DNA from: Pontivivens ytuae
GTDB lineage: Bacteria > Pseudomonadota > Alphaproteobacteria > Rhodobacterales > Rhodobacteraceae
Direction: 5' to 3'
Length of the DNA: 64,000 nucleotides
Assembly (NCBI RefSeq): GCF_015679265.1
Contig: NZ_CP064942.1
Span: 1,272,001-1,336,000 of the forward strand
Below are positions 8,683 to 16,945 of the stretch, in pieces (the first letter of the stretch is position 1; every line of letters begins with the position of its first letter). The notes beneath the pieces were generated by a model. The model did not search any database and had not been told where the DNA came from. It saw nothing but the letters and a program-made list of their open reading frames with translations. The position numbers and the translations under genes were made by a program.

Positions 8683-9230
8683 CGCCGCTTGATGCCCCGC
8701 GCCGGGCAGGCTGGCAAGTCTTGGCGATCGTCCTCGCGCTCTTCGCCCTGCCTGCTGTTGCACAGGAGAAGAACCCGACCCATGCGCTCGCGCGGCAGGT
8801 CCTCTCCTCCATCCAGCAGCAGAGCGTTTCGGAGAGCCGGGAGTATTGCGGCTTCATCGGCTACGACAATCGCGGCTTCCTGCGCGCGACGGTGCCCGGG
8901 CCGGGGACCCATGCGAGCTGCCGGATCAAGGAGCCGCCGCCGGGCTGGCGCATCACGGCCTCCTACCACACCCATGGCGGCTGGACGGAGCGCTACGATG
9001 ACGAGGTCCCCTCGACCCAGGACATGTATTCGGACATCGATGCGCGCACCAACGGCTACATCGCGACGCCGGGCGGGCGGATCTGGTTCTTCGACTACCA
9101 GCGCGAGGTCGCGGTGCAGCTCTGCGGCCTCGGCTGCCTCTACCAGGACCCGAATTTCACAGCGCGCGGCAGCGCCCCGGTGCGGGAGAGCTACACGCTG
9201 AATTCGCTGAGCAAGCGGTTCGGGGAATGA
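8670..9230 (+). CDS. Exported DUF4329-type protein with JAMM-like motif (copy 1)
   Basis: This 186-residue protein has an N-terminal signal peptide (hydrophobic WQVLAIVLALFALPAVAQ, cleavage after about residue 31) and is therefore periplasmic or secreted. The mature part reads like the DUF4329 family. Residues 100-118 hold HTH, twelve residues, then SxxD; with E58 just before C60 this matches the metal-ligand pattern of JAMM/MPN metallopeptidases. Several Cys (C60, C84 and a CGLGC pair) could form disulfides. AAGGA precedes ATG 8670. The gene overlaps its paralogue by ATGA. Peptidase activity is inference; the natural substrate is unknown. Confidence 0.78.
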   Translation: MAYPSPLDAPRRAGWQVLAIVLALFALPAVAQEKNPTHALARQVLSSIQQQSVSESREYCGFIGYDNRGFLRATVPGPGTHASCRIKEPPPGWRITASYHTHGGWTERYDDEVPSTQDMYSDIDARTNGYIATPGGRIWFFDYQREVAVQLCGLGCLYQDPNFTARGSAPVRESYTLNSLSKRFGE

Positions 9231-9748
9231 GGGGCGCGGCCGTCCTGCTGCTGGCTCTGGGCGCCTGCGCGCCCGGGACCGAGACGCTGGAGACGGACGC
9301 GCTCGCCCGCGCGGTGCTGGCGGGCCTCCAGACGAAGTCCTTCGAGGAAGACGTGGAGTTCTGCGGCTACATCGCCCGCCAGTCCTCGGGCGAGCTGCGG
9401 GCAAGCCCCGCGCGGCGCGGCACCTTCGACACCTGCACCTACAGCGAGCCGGGCAAGGACGAGGAGCTGCTCGCCTCCTTCCACACCCATGGCAGCTTCA
9501 CGCTGGAATACGACGCCGAGGTGCCCTCGATCGACGACATGCTCGGCGATATCGGCGACGGCACGATCGGCTATGTCTCCACGCCGGGCGGGCGGCTCTG
9601 GCGGATCGATCCCGACACGGAGGTCGCGACCCTGCTCTGCGGCCTCGACTGCCTGCCCAGCGATCCGGAGTTCGAACCCGGGATCTGGGGACCGGTGCGG
9701 TCAAGGTACGACCTGCCTGCCCTGGAGGCGCGGTTCGAGGAAGGCTAG
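9227..9748 (+). CDS. Exported DUF4329-type lipoprotein with JAMM-like motif (copy 2)
   Basis: This 173-residue paralogue of the upstream gene starts inside its stop codon (ATGA). The N-terminus is a short hydrophobic segment ending LALGAC, a plausible lipobox with C14 as the lipidated residue, so the protein is probably membrane-anchored in the periplasm. It keeps the same core: E44 before C46, then H86-T-H88 and S101xxD104, as in JAMM metalloproteases, and a CGLDC pair near the end. One copy secreted and one lipid-anchored suggests a division of labour rather than simple redundancy. Function unknown. Confidence 0.76.
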   Translation: MRGAAVLLLALGACAPGTETLETDALARAVLAGLQTKSFEEDVEFCGYIARQSSGELRASPARRGTFDTCTYSEPGKDEELLASFHTHGSFTLEYDAEVPSIDDMLGDIGDGTIGYVSTPGGRLWRIDPDTEVATLLCGLDCLPSDPEFEPGIWGPVRSRYDLPALEARFEEG

Positions 9749-10059
9749 GCGAAGTGCCGAGGGCCGCGCCCGACCTGGAGGGCGCTTTCGAGACCGTAGT
9801 GATGGGTCCGCGCCCTCAAGCATCCACATCGCTCGTTCGGCGATAGGCACCGCCAACGCGCCCTCCGGGGGGAGGGTAAACGCCGTCCTGCAAACGCTCC
9901 GGTGGAGCGTCTGAGGCGGGAACGGGCGGAGCCCCAAACGGGCGCGGCCTGGCGGTGCCGCAGGGTGGGAAAGTCGGAAGCCGTTCCGCTCTCGAAGTCA
10001 CTTGCCTTTGCGGGCCGGGCGCCCCCCGGCCAGCTGACCGCAGCACTCGAAACGCGAAC
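9749..10059. other. Intergenic region between convergent genes, no gene seen
   Basis: About 310 bases without a convincing coding frame. The one clear structure is a hairpin at about 9893-9909 (ACGCTCC, loop GGT, GGAGCGT), which could end the upstream DUF4329 transcript. No repeat copies or promoter elements were recognised. Confidence 0.5.
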
Positions 10060-10080
10060 GGGGCAGCTAATTGCTGCCCC
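10060..10080 (-). terminator. Hairpin after hslO
   Basis: Perfect 8-bp stem GGGGCAGC/GCTGCCCC with a 5-base loop (TAATT), 13 bases beyond the hslO stop codon. No T-run follows, so it is called on structure and position only. Confidence 0.6.
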
Positions 10081-10093
10081 GCCCCAAGCTCAC

Positions 10094-11146
10094 CTACCGC
10101 TGCGCGCTGCGCGCCGGGCGGCCCGGCCAGCTTGGCAGCGCCTCCTCGGCCGCCGCCGCAGCCTCGTCCGGGTCGGCCTCGAAGCCCAGCACGTTGGGCG
10201 GCAGCACGTAATGCGCCCCGCAGAACTGGCAGTCGGCGGTCACGGTGCCGTCCTCGGTGGTCATCTTCTCGATGTCCTTCGGCCCGTAGATCGACATGGT
10301 CTGCACGACCTTCGCCGCCGAGCAGGTGCAGCCGAAGCGCACCGGCTGCGCGTCGAAGACCCGCGGCTGCTCCTCATGGAACAGGCGCAACAGCAGCCGA
10401 TCGGGCGTCACGTGCGGGCCGATCAGTTCGGTCAGCTCAGCGGTCTCGACCAGCGTGGTCACGCGGTTCCAGTCCTCCTCGGCATCCTTGTCGATGAGGT
10501 CGTTGGCCGCGAGCAGACCGCCCTCGCCCGAGCCCTCCTCGCCCTGCACATGCATCCCCTTCTCGGGCATGTGCTGGATCATGATGCCGCCGCCGCGCCA
10601 GTTCAGCCCACTCTCGCCCTGCTCCTGCGCCGCGCCGATCACGAAGCGGGTGGGAAGCTGCTCGGACTGCGCGAAATACGTCTCCGCACAGCTCGCGAGC
10701 GAGCCGCCGGCCAGCGGGGTGATGCCCTGGTAGGGCTGCATCCCCTGCCCCTGGTCGATGATCATGGCGAACATGCCGCGGCCGATCTGGCTGAACGGAT
10801 CCGCTTCCACATCAAGCCGTTCCGCATCGAAGCTCGCGTAAGCGCGGATCTCGGCCGCATCGCCGTCCGATTTCGGCGCGAAGTAGTCGGTCGCGATCAG
10901 GCGCAGCGGCCCGTCGCCGCGGATCTGAAGGCTCAAACGCCAGCGCAGCTTGATCGTCTGGCCGATCAGCGCGGTCAGCATCACCGCCTGCGCGACCTGA
11001 TCGGCCACCGGCATCGGGTAGTCGTGCTGCCCCAGGATCGTGTCGAGGGTCGCGTCGAGCCGCGCCACGCGGCCGCGCATGTCGGATTTGTCGAGCTGAA
11101 AGGGCAGAATCGCGTCGTCCCACGCGATCGTCGCAGCGGTACTCAT
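10094..11146 (-). CDS. hslO: Redox-regulated chaperone Hsp33
   Basis: Hsp33 is a cytosolic holdase that becomes active when its four-cysteine zinc centre is oxidised. The 350-residue protein shows this centre as FGCTCS (C273, C275) and CQFCGAHY (C306, C309), the CxC...CxxC pattern of the family. The N-terminal domain has PLAGGSLASCAETYFAQSEQ, typical of Hsp33. ATG 11146 (MSTAATIAW) is preferred over an upstream frame because AAAGGGG lies about 10 bases ahead. The gene is divergent from a Nudix gene. It is somewhat longer than E. coli Hsp33 owing to an acidic and alanine-rich C-terminal tail. Confidence 0.95.
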   Translation of the reverse strand: MSTAATIAWDDAILPFQLDKSDMRGRVARLDATLDTILGQHDYPMPVADQVAQAVMLTALIGQTIKLRWRLSLQIRGDGPLRLIATDYFAPKSDGDAAEIRAYASFDAERLDVEADPFSQIGRGMFAMIIDQGQGMQPYQGITPLAGGSLASCAETYFAQSEQLPTRFVIGAAQEQGESGLNWRGGGIMIQHMPEKGMHVQGEEGSGEGGLLAANDLIDKDAEEDWNRVTTLVETAELTELIGPHVTPDRLLLRLFHEEQPRVFDAQPVRFGCTCSAAKVVQTMSIYGPKDIEKMTTEDGTVTADCQFCGAHYVLPPNVLGFEADPDEAAAAAEEALPSWPGRPARSAQR

Positions 11147-11232
11147 GAACGGGTCCCCTTTCTGTGGTGTGCCAGCCTTTTCACATGAGGTTGCCACATA
11201 GTATGGCGGGGGTCGCCATGTAACCCCGGACC

Positions 11233-11682
11233 ATGGAGCCGCCGATGCGCCGTTTCGGAGAACCGCCCGCCCCCGACCCCGTTTATCGCGACAGGCCAGG
11301 CGCTTACGCGATCATTGCGGAGGGCGCATGGCTGCTTGTCGCGGAGACGACGAACGCGGGCGAGGACTTCCTGCTGCCCGGCGGCGGCATCGATCCGGGG
11401 GAGAGCCCGCTGCGCGCGCTGCACCGCGAGGTGATGGAGGAAACCGGCTGGCGGATCGGCGCGCCGCGGCGGATCGGCGCCTATCAGCGCTTCACCTACA
11501 TGCCGGAATACGGGTACCACGCGCGGAAGGTCTGCTCGCTCTACGTGGCGCGGCCGGTTGCGGCGCTGGCGCGTCCGCTGGAACCCGATCACGAGCCCGT
11601 CTGGATGCATGCGCGCGATGCGGTCCGCATGCTCTCCGTCGGGGCGGAGCGGCACGCGGTCCGGCAGCTCTTCGATCTGTGA
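11233..11682 (+). CDS. Nudix hydrolase
   Basis: This 149-residue single-domain Nudix hydrolase has the complete catalytic box at about 56-78: GGGIDPGESPLRALHREVME followed by ETGW (GX5EX7REUXEEXGU). The substrate is not predictable from the box; members clean up oxidised or non-canonical nucleotides and nucleotide sugars. An in-frame ATG 12 bases downstream (MRRFGE) is an alternative start. The gene is divergent from hslO and convergent with the ABC-2 permease. Confidence 0.88.
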   Translation: MEPPMRRFGEPPAPDPVYRDRPGAYAIIAEGAWLLVAETTNAGEDFLLPGGGIDPGESPLRALHREVMEETGWRIGAPRRIGAYQRFTYMPEYGYHARKVCSLYVARPVAALARPLEPDHEPVWMHARDAVRMLSVGAERHAVRQLFDL

Positions 11683-11725
11683 CAGGATTTCGAGGCTCGT
11701 GCCGATCCTGTAACATATCGCGCGC

Positions 11726-12535
11726 TCAGCTCTTCAGCCGATACCCCGTAACGAAGAACCGCCAGCAGACCCACCACAGCGCCCCGATCACGGCGAGGCA
11801 GACCGCCGCGCCGAACCAGGGGGAGGAGTCCGACACGCCGAGGATCCCGAAGCGGAACCCGTCGATCACGTAGAAGATCGGATTGGCGTGGCTGATCGCC
11901 TGCATCAGCGGCGGCAAGGTCTCCAGCGAGTAGAAGGTGCCGGACAGGAAGCTGAGCGGCGTCACCACGAAGTTGGTGATCGCGGCCATCTGGTCGAACT
12001 TGTCCGCGTAGACCCCTGCGAGGATGCCGACGAGGCTGAGCAAGGTCGCGCCCAGCAGGACGAAGACGAGCGCCCAGAGCGGGTGCGCGACGCCGACCCC
12101 GCCGAAGGGGAAGACGACGAGGGCGACGAAGACCGCGACCAACGCGCCGCGCGCGACGCCACCGGCGACATAACCCACCATGATCTCCATCGGCGAAAGG
12201 GGCGGCATCAGCGTGTCGACGATGTTGCCCTGCACCTTGGAAATCACGATGGACGAGGAGGTGTTGGCAAAGGCGTTCTGGATCACCGTCATCATCACGA
12301 TGCCCGGTGCGAGAAAGGCGGCGAAGGGCATTCCCATCACCTCGCCCCGCCGGTCGCCGAGGGCGAGGACGAAGATCAGCATGAAGAGGAGCGCCGTCGC
12401 CATGGGGGCCGCCAGCGTCTGGGTCCAGACATTGGTGAAGCGCCGGATCTCCCGCATTGCGAGGGTCTGCATGCCGAGGGTGTTCCAGCGCCCGAAGCGA
12501 CGCTCGCCCATCGGGCGGTGATCTGTCTCTGCCAT
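11726..12535 (-). CDS. ABC-2 type transporter permease (no adjacent ATPase)
   Basis: This 269-residue inner-membrane permease of the ABC-2/YadH group has six hydrophobic segments and typical ABC-2 features: NVWTQTLAAPMATALLFM near 35, an SPMEIMVGYV loop near 115, and FLSGTFYSLETLPPLMQ near 192. AAGGA precedes the ATG. Such permeases need a separate ATPase, usually encoded next door, yet the neighbours are gcrA (divergent) and a Nudix gene (convergent). The partner must be encoded elsewhere or has been lost. Confidence 0.88.
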   Translation of the reverse strand: MAETDHRPMGERRFGRWNTLGMQTLAMREIRRFTNVWTQTLAAPMATALLFMLIFVLALGDRRGEVMGMPFAAFLAPGIVMMTVIQNAFANTSSSIVISKVQGNIVDTLMPPLSPMEIMVGYVAGGVARGALVAVFVALVVFPFGGVGVAHPLWALVFVLLGATLLSLVGILAGVYADKFDQMAAITNFVVTPLSFLSGTFYSLETLPPLMQAISHANPIFYVIDGFRFGILGVSDSSPWFGAAVCLAVIGALWWVCWRFFVTGYRLKS

Positions 12536-12569
12536 GATGTCCTTCCGGCCGGTGAGGTGGGCCGTGCTC

Positions 12570-12599
12570 TTGTATCTGGTCGGCCGGAGACCATAATAT
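12570..12599 (+). promoter_or_regulatory. Candidate gcrA promoter
   Basis: TTGTAT (12570-12575) and TAATAT (12594-12599) are separated by 18 bases and lie about 76 bases before the gcrA start. An overlapping CATAAT at 12592 gives a 16-base spacer. The match is moderate and was judged by eye. Confidence 0.35.
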
Positions 12600-12675
12600 G
12601 GGCTCTGCCAAACGGTATGTCTGATCAGCGGTCAATATGGACCGCGTTTTTGTTTTTGGAAGGTGGGAGCGGCCG

Positions 12676-13254
12676 ATGTCCTGGACCGATGAGCGCGTCG
12701 AGATCTTGAAGCAGATGTGGGCCGAGGGAAAATCCGCCTCCGTCATCGCGAAGGAGCTGGGCGGCGTGACCCGCAACGCGGTGATCGGCAAGGTGCATCG
12801 CCTGGGCCTGTCGAACCGGACCGCGGCTGCATCCTCGACCGCGAAACCGGCCGCCGAGGCGCCGAAGCCGGAGCCCTCGCCGCAGCCGGAGCCAAAGAAG
12901 GCGGAACCGGTGCAGGCCGCACCGAAGCCGGAGCCGAAACCGGCGAACTCGCCCGTGCCGCCGCGCAAGCCGATCATCACCGCCGGTCAGCCGCTGCCGC
13001 CGCAACCCTCGGCCAACGAGATCAGTGCCGAGGCGCTGGCCAACCTCGCCGAGGTGGAGAAGAAGGCGCGCAAGCTCAACCTGATGCAGCTCACCGAGCG
13101 GACCTGCAAATGGCCGATCGGCGATCCGGCGACCGAGGAGTTCTGGTTCTGCGGCCTGCCCTGCCAGGCCGGCAAGCCCTATTGCGAGGCGCATACGGCG
13201 GTCGCGTTCCAGCCCATGTCCTCCCGCCGCGACCGGCGCTCGGCGAGCCGCTGA
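12676..13254 (+). CDS. gcrA: Cell-cycle regulator GcrA
   Basis: GcrA is the alphaproteobacterial sigma70 cofactor that activates promoters carrying methylated GANTC sites. The 192-residue protein begins MSWTDERVEILKQMWAEGKS, the helix-turn-helix core, with the conserved GGVTRNAVIGKVHRLGLS just after. A Pro/Ala/Glu-rich linker follows at about 50-110. The C-terminal sigma-binding region has CKWPIGDP, FCGLPC and PYCEAHTAVAFQP. ATG 12676 has GGGAG 6 bases upstream; an upstream in-frame ATG at 12637 would add 13 residues not seen in the family. Confidence 0.97.
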   Translation: MSWTDERVEILKQMWAEGKSASVIAKELGGVTRNAVIGKVHRLGLSNRTAAASSTAKPAAEAPKPEPSPQPEPKKAEPVQAAPKPEPKPANSPVPPRKPIITAGQPLPPQPSANEISAEALANLAEVEKKARKLNLMQLTERTCKWPIGDPATEEFWFCGLPCQAGKPYCEAHTAVAFQPMSSRRDRRSASR

Positions 13255-13285
13255 GCGGAGGGTTCTCGCGGCTTTGAGGGTGGAA

Positions 13286-13486
13286 GATCGTCGGGTCAGG
13301 CCCGACGATGACGCTCCGGGGCGGAGTGATCGGGGCGCTTTCCTATCCATCTGTCATGCTCGGACTTGATCCGGGCATCTCCCGCAGCTGAGATCAGGAT
13401 CGTCGGATCAAGTCCGACGATGACGTACGTCCTGGCACAGGCGTGCTCGCACGACCGTCATGCCCGAGACCCGATCCGGGCGTTTC
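13286..13486. repeat. Cluster of four palindromic REP-like units
   Basis: Four imperfect palindromes lie in tandem. Units A (13286-13312) and C (13398-13425) share GATCGTCGG...CCGACGATGAC around a 5-base loop. Units B (13352-13383) and D (13456-13486) share GTCATGC(C/T)CG...GATCCGGGC. They alternate A-B-C-D, as in bacterial interspersed mosaic elements. The core CGGACTTGATCCGGG of unit B reappears at about 33395. The rest of this 306-base gap holds no gene. Confidence 0.75.
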
Positions 13487-13494
13487 TTCCGGGC

Positions 13495-13523
13495 AAAAAA
13501 ATCGCCGGGGCGGGCCCGGCGAT
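13495..13523 (-). terminator. Rho-independent terminator of the TRAP binding-protein gene
   Basis: Read on the minus strand this is a 9-bp stem ATCGCCGGG/CCCGGCGAT with a 5-base loop, followed directly by seven T residues. It starts 38 bases after the stop codon of the gene at 13561. Confidence 0.9.
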
Positions 13524-13560
13524 CATGTGTCGAGAGGTGGGGCACAGCGCCCCGCCCGTT

Positions 13561-14595
13561 TCAGAGCTGCTGCACGCTCGTGCGCCGCCGCAGGAGGTCG
13601 AGCGCGCCGTCGCCGTCGAAGCCCTCGGCCGCGACCGCTTGTGCCCAGCGCTGCTCGTACCCGCTGGCAAGATCCGCGAAGTCGGCGATCAGCTCGTCGG
13701 AGGCGCGCTGGATGGTCATGCCGATATCCGCACAGCGCTGCTTGCCGAGGTAATCCGCCTCGTCCCACGACTTGCCGGCGAGCAGGCCGATGACCTCGCC
13801 CGAGACCTGCTGCACGATCTGCTGGTCGCGGTCGGAGATGCGGTTCCACGCATCCGAGTTCATCACCAGCATCCACGTCGCATTGTAGATCCCGCCCGGC
13901 ATCTCGAGCCCGGTGGTCACCTTGTCCGCGAAGTTGAAGGCGGGTGCGGCCTCCCACGGGAAGGTCGCGGCGTTGATCTGGTCGCTCACGAAGGCGTCGG
14001 AGATCTGGCCAGGGGACAGGAACTGGTTCTCCGCCCCGAGCTCGGTCACCATCTCGGTGATGTAGCCGCCGGGCGTCCGGACGCGAAGCTGCTGGAAATC
14101 GTCCAGCGTGCGGATCTGCACGCCGTTCAGGAACAGAAGGCCCGGCCCGTGGGTCCAGAGGCCCAGAAGCTCCACGCCCTCGTGTTCCGCCGCCGCGTTC
14201 AGGTCGTTGCGGTAGATGTCGGAGAAGACGATGGCGGTGCCGAAGCTGTCGCCGAGAAAGGAGAACTGGCCGATCTGCGAGCGCAGGAACGCCTCCTGCC
14301 CCGAATAGCCGTGCAGGGTGTAGACGATGTCCGCCTCGCCGGATTGGGCGAGGCCGAGATGCGCGGGCGGCGGACCGAGCGGCGCATCGAGGATCTCGAT
14401 CTGCACGCGGTTGTTCGTCGATTGCGCCACGATCTCGATCCACGGATCGAGGATGTCGTAGGGCACGGTGTGCTGGCGGGGCAGCCAGGATGAGAGGCGA
14501 AACACCTGAGTCTGAGCCCGGAGGATCCCGGGAGCGGCCAGGGCGGCCATACCTGCCGCGCTGCCGGCCAGAAGGCTACGACGTTTGATGGTCAT
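13561..14595 (-). CDS. TRAP-type transporter substrate-binding protein (DctP family)
   Basis: This 344-residue periplasmic binding protein belongs to the DctP family, which delivers carboxylates or related solutes to a TRAP permease. The N-terminus KRRSLLAGSAAGMAALAAPG resembles a twin-arginine signal peptide, cleaved near ILRAQ. The mature protein has the family's RVRTPGGYITEMVTELGA ligand-binding helix (Arg near 190) and a TFPWEAAPAFNFADKVTTG segment. No dctQ/dctM permease genes are adjacent, so the partner is encoded elsewhere. A strong terminator follows, making this a single-gene unit downstream of the pho operon. Confidence 0.9.
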   Translation of the reverse strand: MTIKRRSLLAGSAAGMAALAAPGILRAQTQVFRLSSWLPRQHTVPYDILDPWIEIVAQSTNNRVQIEILDAPLGPPPAHLGLAQSGEADIVYTLHGYSGQEAFLRSQIGQFSFLGDSFGTAIVFSDIYRNDLNAAAEHEGVELLGLWTHGPGLLFLNGVQIRTLDDFQQLRVRTPGGYITEMVTELGAENQFLSPGQISDAFVSDQINAATFPWEAAPAFNFADKVTTGLEMPGGIYNATWMLVMNSDAWNRISDRDQQIVQQVSGEVIGLLAGKSWDEADYLGKQRCADIGMTIQRASDELIADFADLASGYEQRWAQAVAAEGFDGDGALDLLRRRTSVQQL

Positions 14596-14661
14596 ACGTT
14601 ATCCTGAACGATTTATAAGCGTTTTGCATGATAACTCGCCTTGAAAGATGGCGTCAAAATG

Positions 14662-15375
<714 letters not shown>

Positions 15376-15387
15376 CGTGCTGTCCCC

Positions 15388-16086
15388 TCAAAGTCCTTCC
15401 AGTCCGATCGGTTCGCCCTTGGGGCGGTCATCGCCGAGCGGTTCGCCCTCGACGATGTAGTAGACCATCTCGGCGAGATGGGTGGTGTGGTCCCCGATGC
15501 GTTCGAGGTTCTTTGCGATGAAGAGGAGCTGCGAGCCGAGGCCGATGGTCCGCGGATCCTCCATCATGTAGGTCACCACCTCGCGGAAGATGGAGTTGTA
15601 GATCTCGTCGATCTCCACGTCGCGGCGCCAGATGGCGACCGCGAGTGCCGTGTCCTTCGAGGTATAGGCGTCGAGCACCTCGGTCAGTTGGCCGAGGGTC
15701 TGCGTGCCCATGCGCACGATGGACGAGCTGATCTTCACGGGGCGCACGCTGGCGAGGTAGACGGCGCGCCGCGCAATGTTCTTCGACAGATCCCCCACCC
15801 GCTCCAGCGTCGAGGCCATCTTGAGCGCAGAGATCAGGATGCGCAGGTCGCCCGCCATCGGCTGGCGCAGCGCGATGACGCGGGTGGTCAGCCGCTCCAC
15901 CTCGACCTCGAGCGCGTCGAGGCGCTTGTCGCGGGCGATGACCTCCTGCGCGAGCTGCGGATCGCGGTTCTTAACCGCTTCGAGCGCGGAGGACAGGAGG
16001 TCCTCGGCGAGGCCTCCCATCTCGGAAATTCGGGCCTGGACGGCGATCAGGTCGTCGTCGAAGGCGGAAACGATGTGCGGACCCAT
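15388..16086 (-). CDS. phoU: Phosphate signalling protein PhoU
   Basis: PhoU links the PstSCAB transporter to the PhoR kinase and keeps the regulon off when phosphate is plentiful. The 232 residues are all helical, with two PhoU repeats. The family metal-binding motifs ERVGD (about 95) and ERIGDH (about 197) are present, as is LRQPMAGDLR. It lies 28 bases after pstB and 12 before phoB in the pho operon. Confidence 0.96.
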   Translation of the reverse strand: MGPHIVSAFDDDLIAVQARISEMGGLAEDLLSSALEAVKNRDPQLAQEVIARDKRLDALEVEVERLTTRVIALRQPMAGDLRILISALKMASTLERVGDLSKNIARRAVYLASVRPVKISSSIVRMGTQTLGQLTEVLDAYTSKDTALAVAIWRRDVEIDEIYNSIFREVVTYMMEDPRTIGLGSQLLFIAKNLERIGDHTTHLAEMVYYIVEGEPLGDDRPKGEPIGLEGL

Positions 16087-16114
16087 GGCGTACCGGTCCT
16101 CCCGTCAAAAACTC

Positions 16115-16945
16115 CTAGCCGAAGCGCCCGGTGATGTAGTCCTGGGTGCGCTTGTCCTGGGGGTTGGTGAAAATCTGGTTGGTGTCACCATACTCCGCGA
16201 TGACGCCGAGATGGAAAAATGCGGTCTTCTGGCTGACGCGGGCGGCCTGCTGCATGGAGTGCGTCACGATCACGACGGCGAAGTCCTGCCGCAGCTCGTC
16301 GATCAGCTCCTCGATCTGGGCCGTCGCGATGGGGTCGAGCGCGGAGCACGGCTCGTCCATCAGCAGCACCTCGGGGGCCGTTGCGATGGCGCGCGCGATG
16401 CACAGGCGCTGCTGCTGACCGCCGGAGAGGCCGGTGCCCGGCTCCTGCAGGCGGTCCTTCGCCTCGTCCCAGATCGCCGCGCGGCGCAGCGATTTCTCCA
16501 CCACCTCGTCGAGGTCGGCCTTGTTGTTGACGAGGCCGTGGATCCGCGGGCCGTAGGCGATGTTGTCGTAGATCGACTTCGGGAACGGGTTGGGCTTCTG
16601 GAACACCATGCCGACGCGGGCGCGCAGGGTCACCGGATCGACGGACTTGTCGTAGATGTCCTCGCCGTCCAGCAGGATCTGCCCGTCCACCCGTGCGATG
16701 TCGATCGTGTCGTTCATGCGGTTCAGGCAGCGCAGGAAGGTCGACTTCCCGCACCCCGACGGGCCGATGAAGGCCGTCACGGTGTTGTTGAGGATGTCGA
16801 CGTCCACGTCCTTGATCGCGTGGGTGTCGCCGTAGAAGACGTCCACGTTCTTCGAGGCGATCTTCACTTCGCGGTTCGAGATGTTCTTTTCGTTGAGGCG
16901 CATGTTGGTCATGTCGGGTTGTCCTTCTTCGGCCATTGGCGTCAC
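16115..16945 (-). CDS. pstB: Phosphate ABC transporter ATP-binding protein PstB
   Basis: This is the cytosolic ATPase of the high-affinity phosphate importer. The protein is 276 residues, or 273 from the alternative ATG at 16936. It shows Walker [10 protein letters not shown] near 66, signature LSGGQQQRL near 173, Walker [14 protein letters not shown] near 193, and [11 protein letters not shown]. The GTG at 16945 overlaps the pstA stop codon (GTGA), favouring coupled translation. Its N-terminal 25 residues are outside the conserved domain. Confidence 0.96.
   Translation of the reverse strand: MTPMAEEGQPDMTNMRLNEKNISNREVKIASKNVDVFYGDTHAIKDVDVDILNNTVTAFIGPSGCGKSTFLRCLNRMNDTIDIARVDGQILLDGEDIYDKSVDPVTLRARVGMVFQKPNPFPKSIYDNIAYGPRIHGLVNNKADLDEVVEKSLRRAAIWDEAKDRLQEPGTGLSGGQQQRLCIARAIATAPEVLLMDEPCSALDPIATAQIEELIDELRQDFAVVIVTHSMQQAARVSQKTAFFHLGVIAEYGDTNQIFTNPQDKRTQDYITGRFG

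Noticed and set aside
13286..13486. Palindrome cluster considered as a CRISPR array
   Set aside because: The units are of two alternating types with irregular spacing and no uniform spacers, and no cas genes are present.
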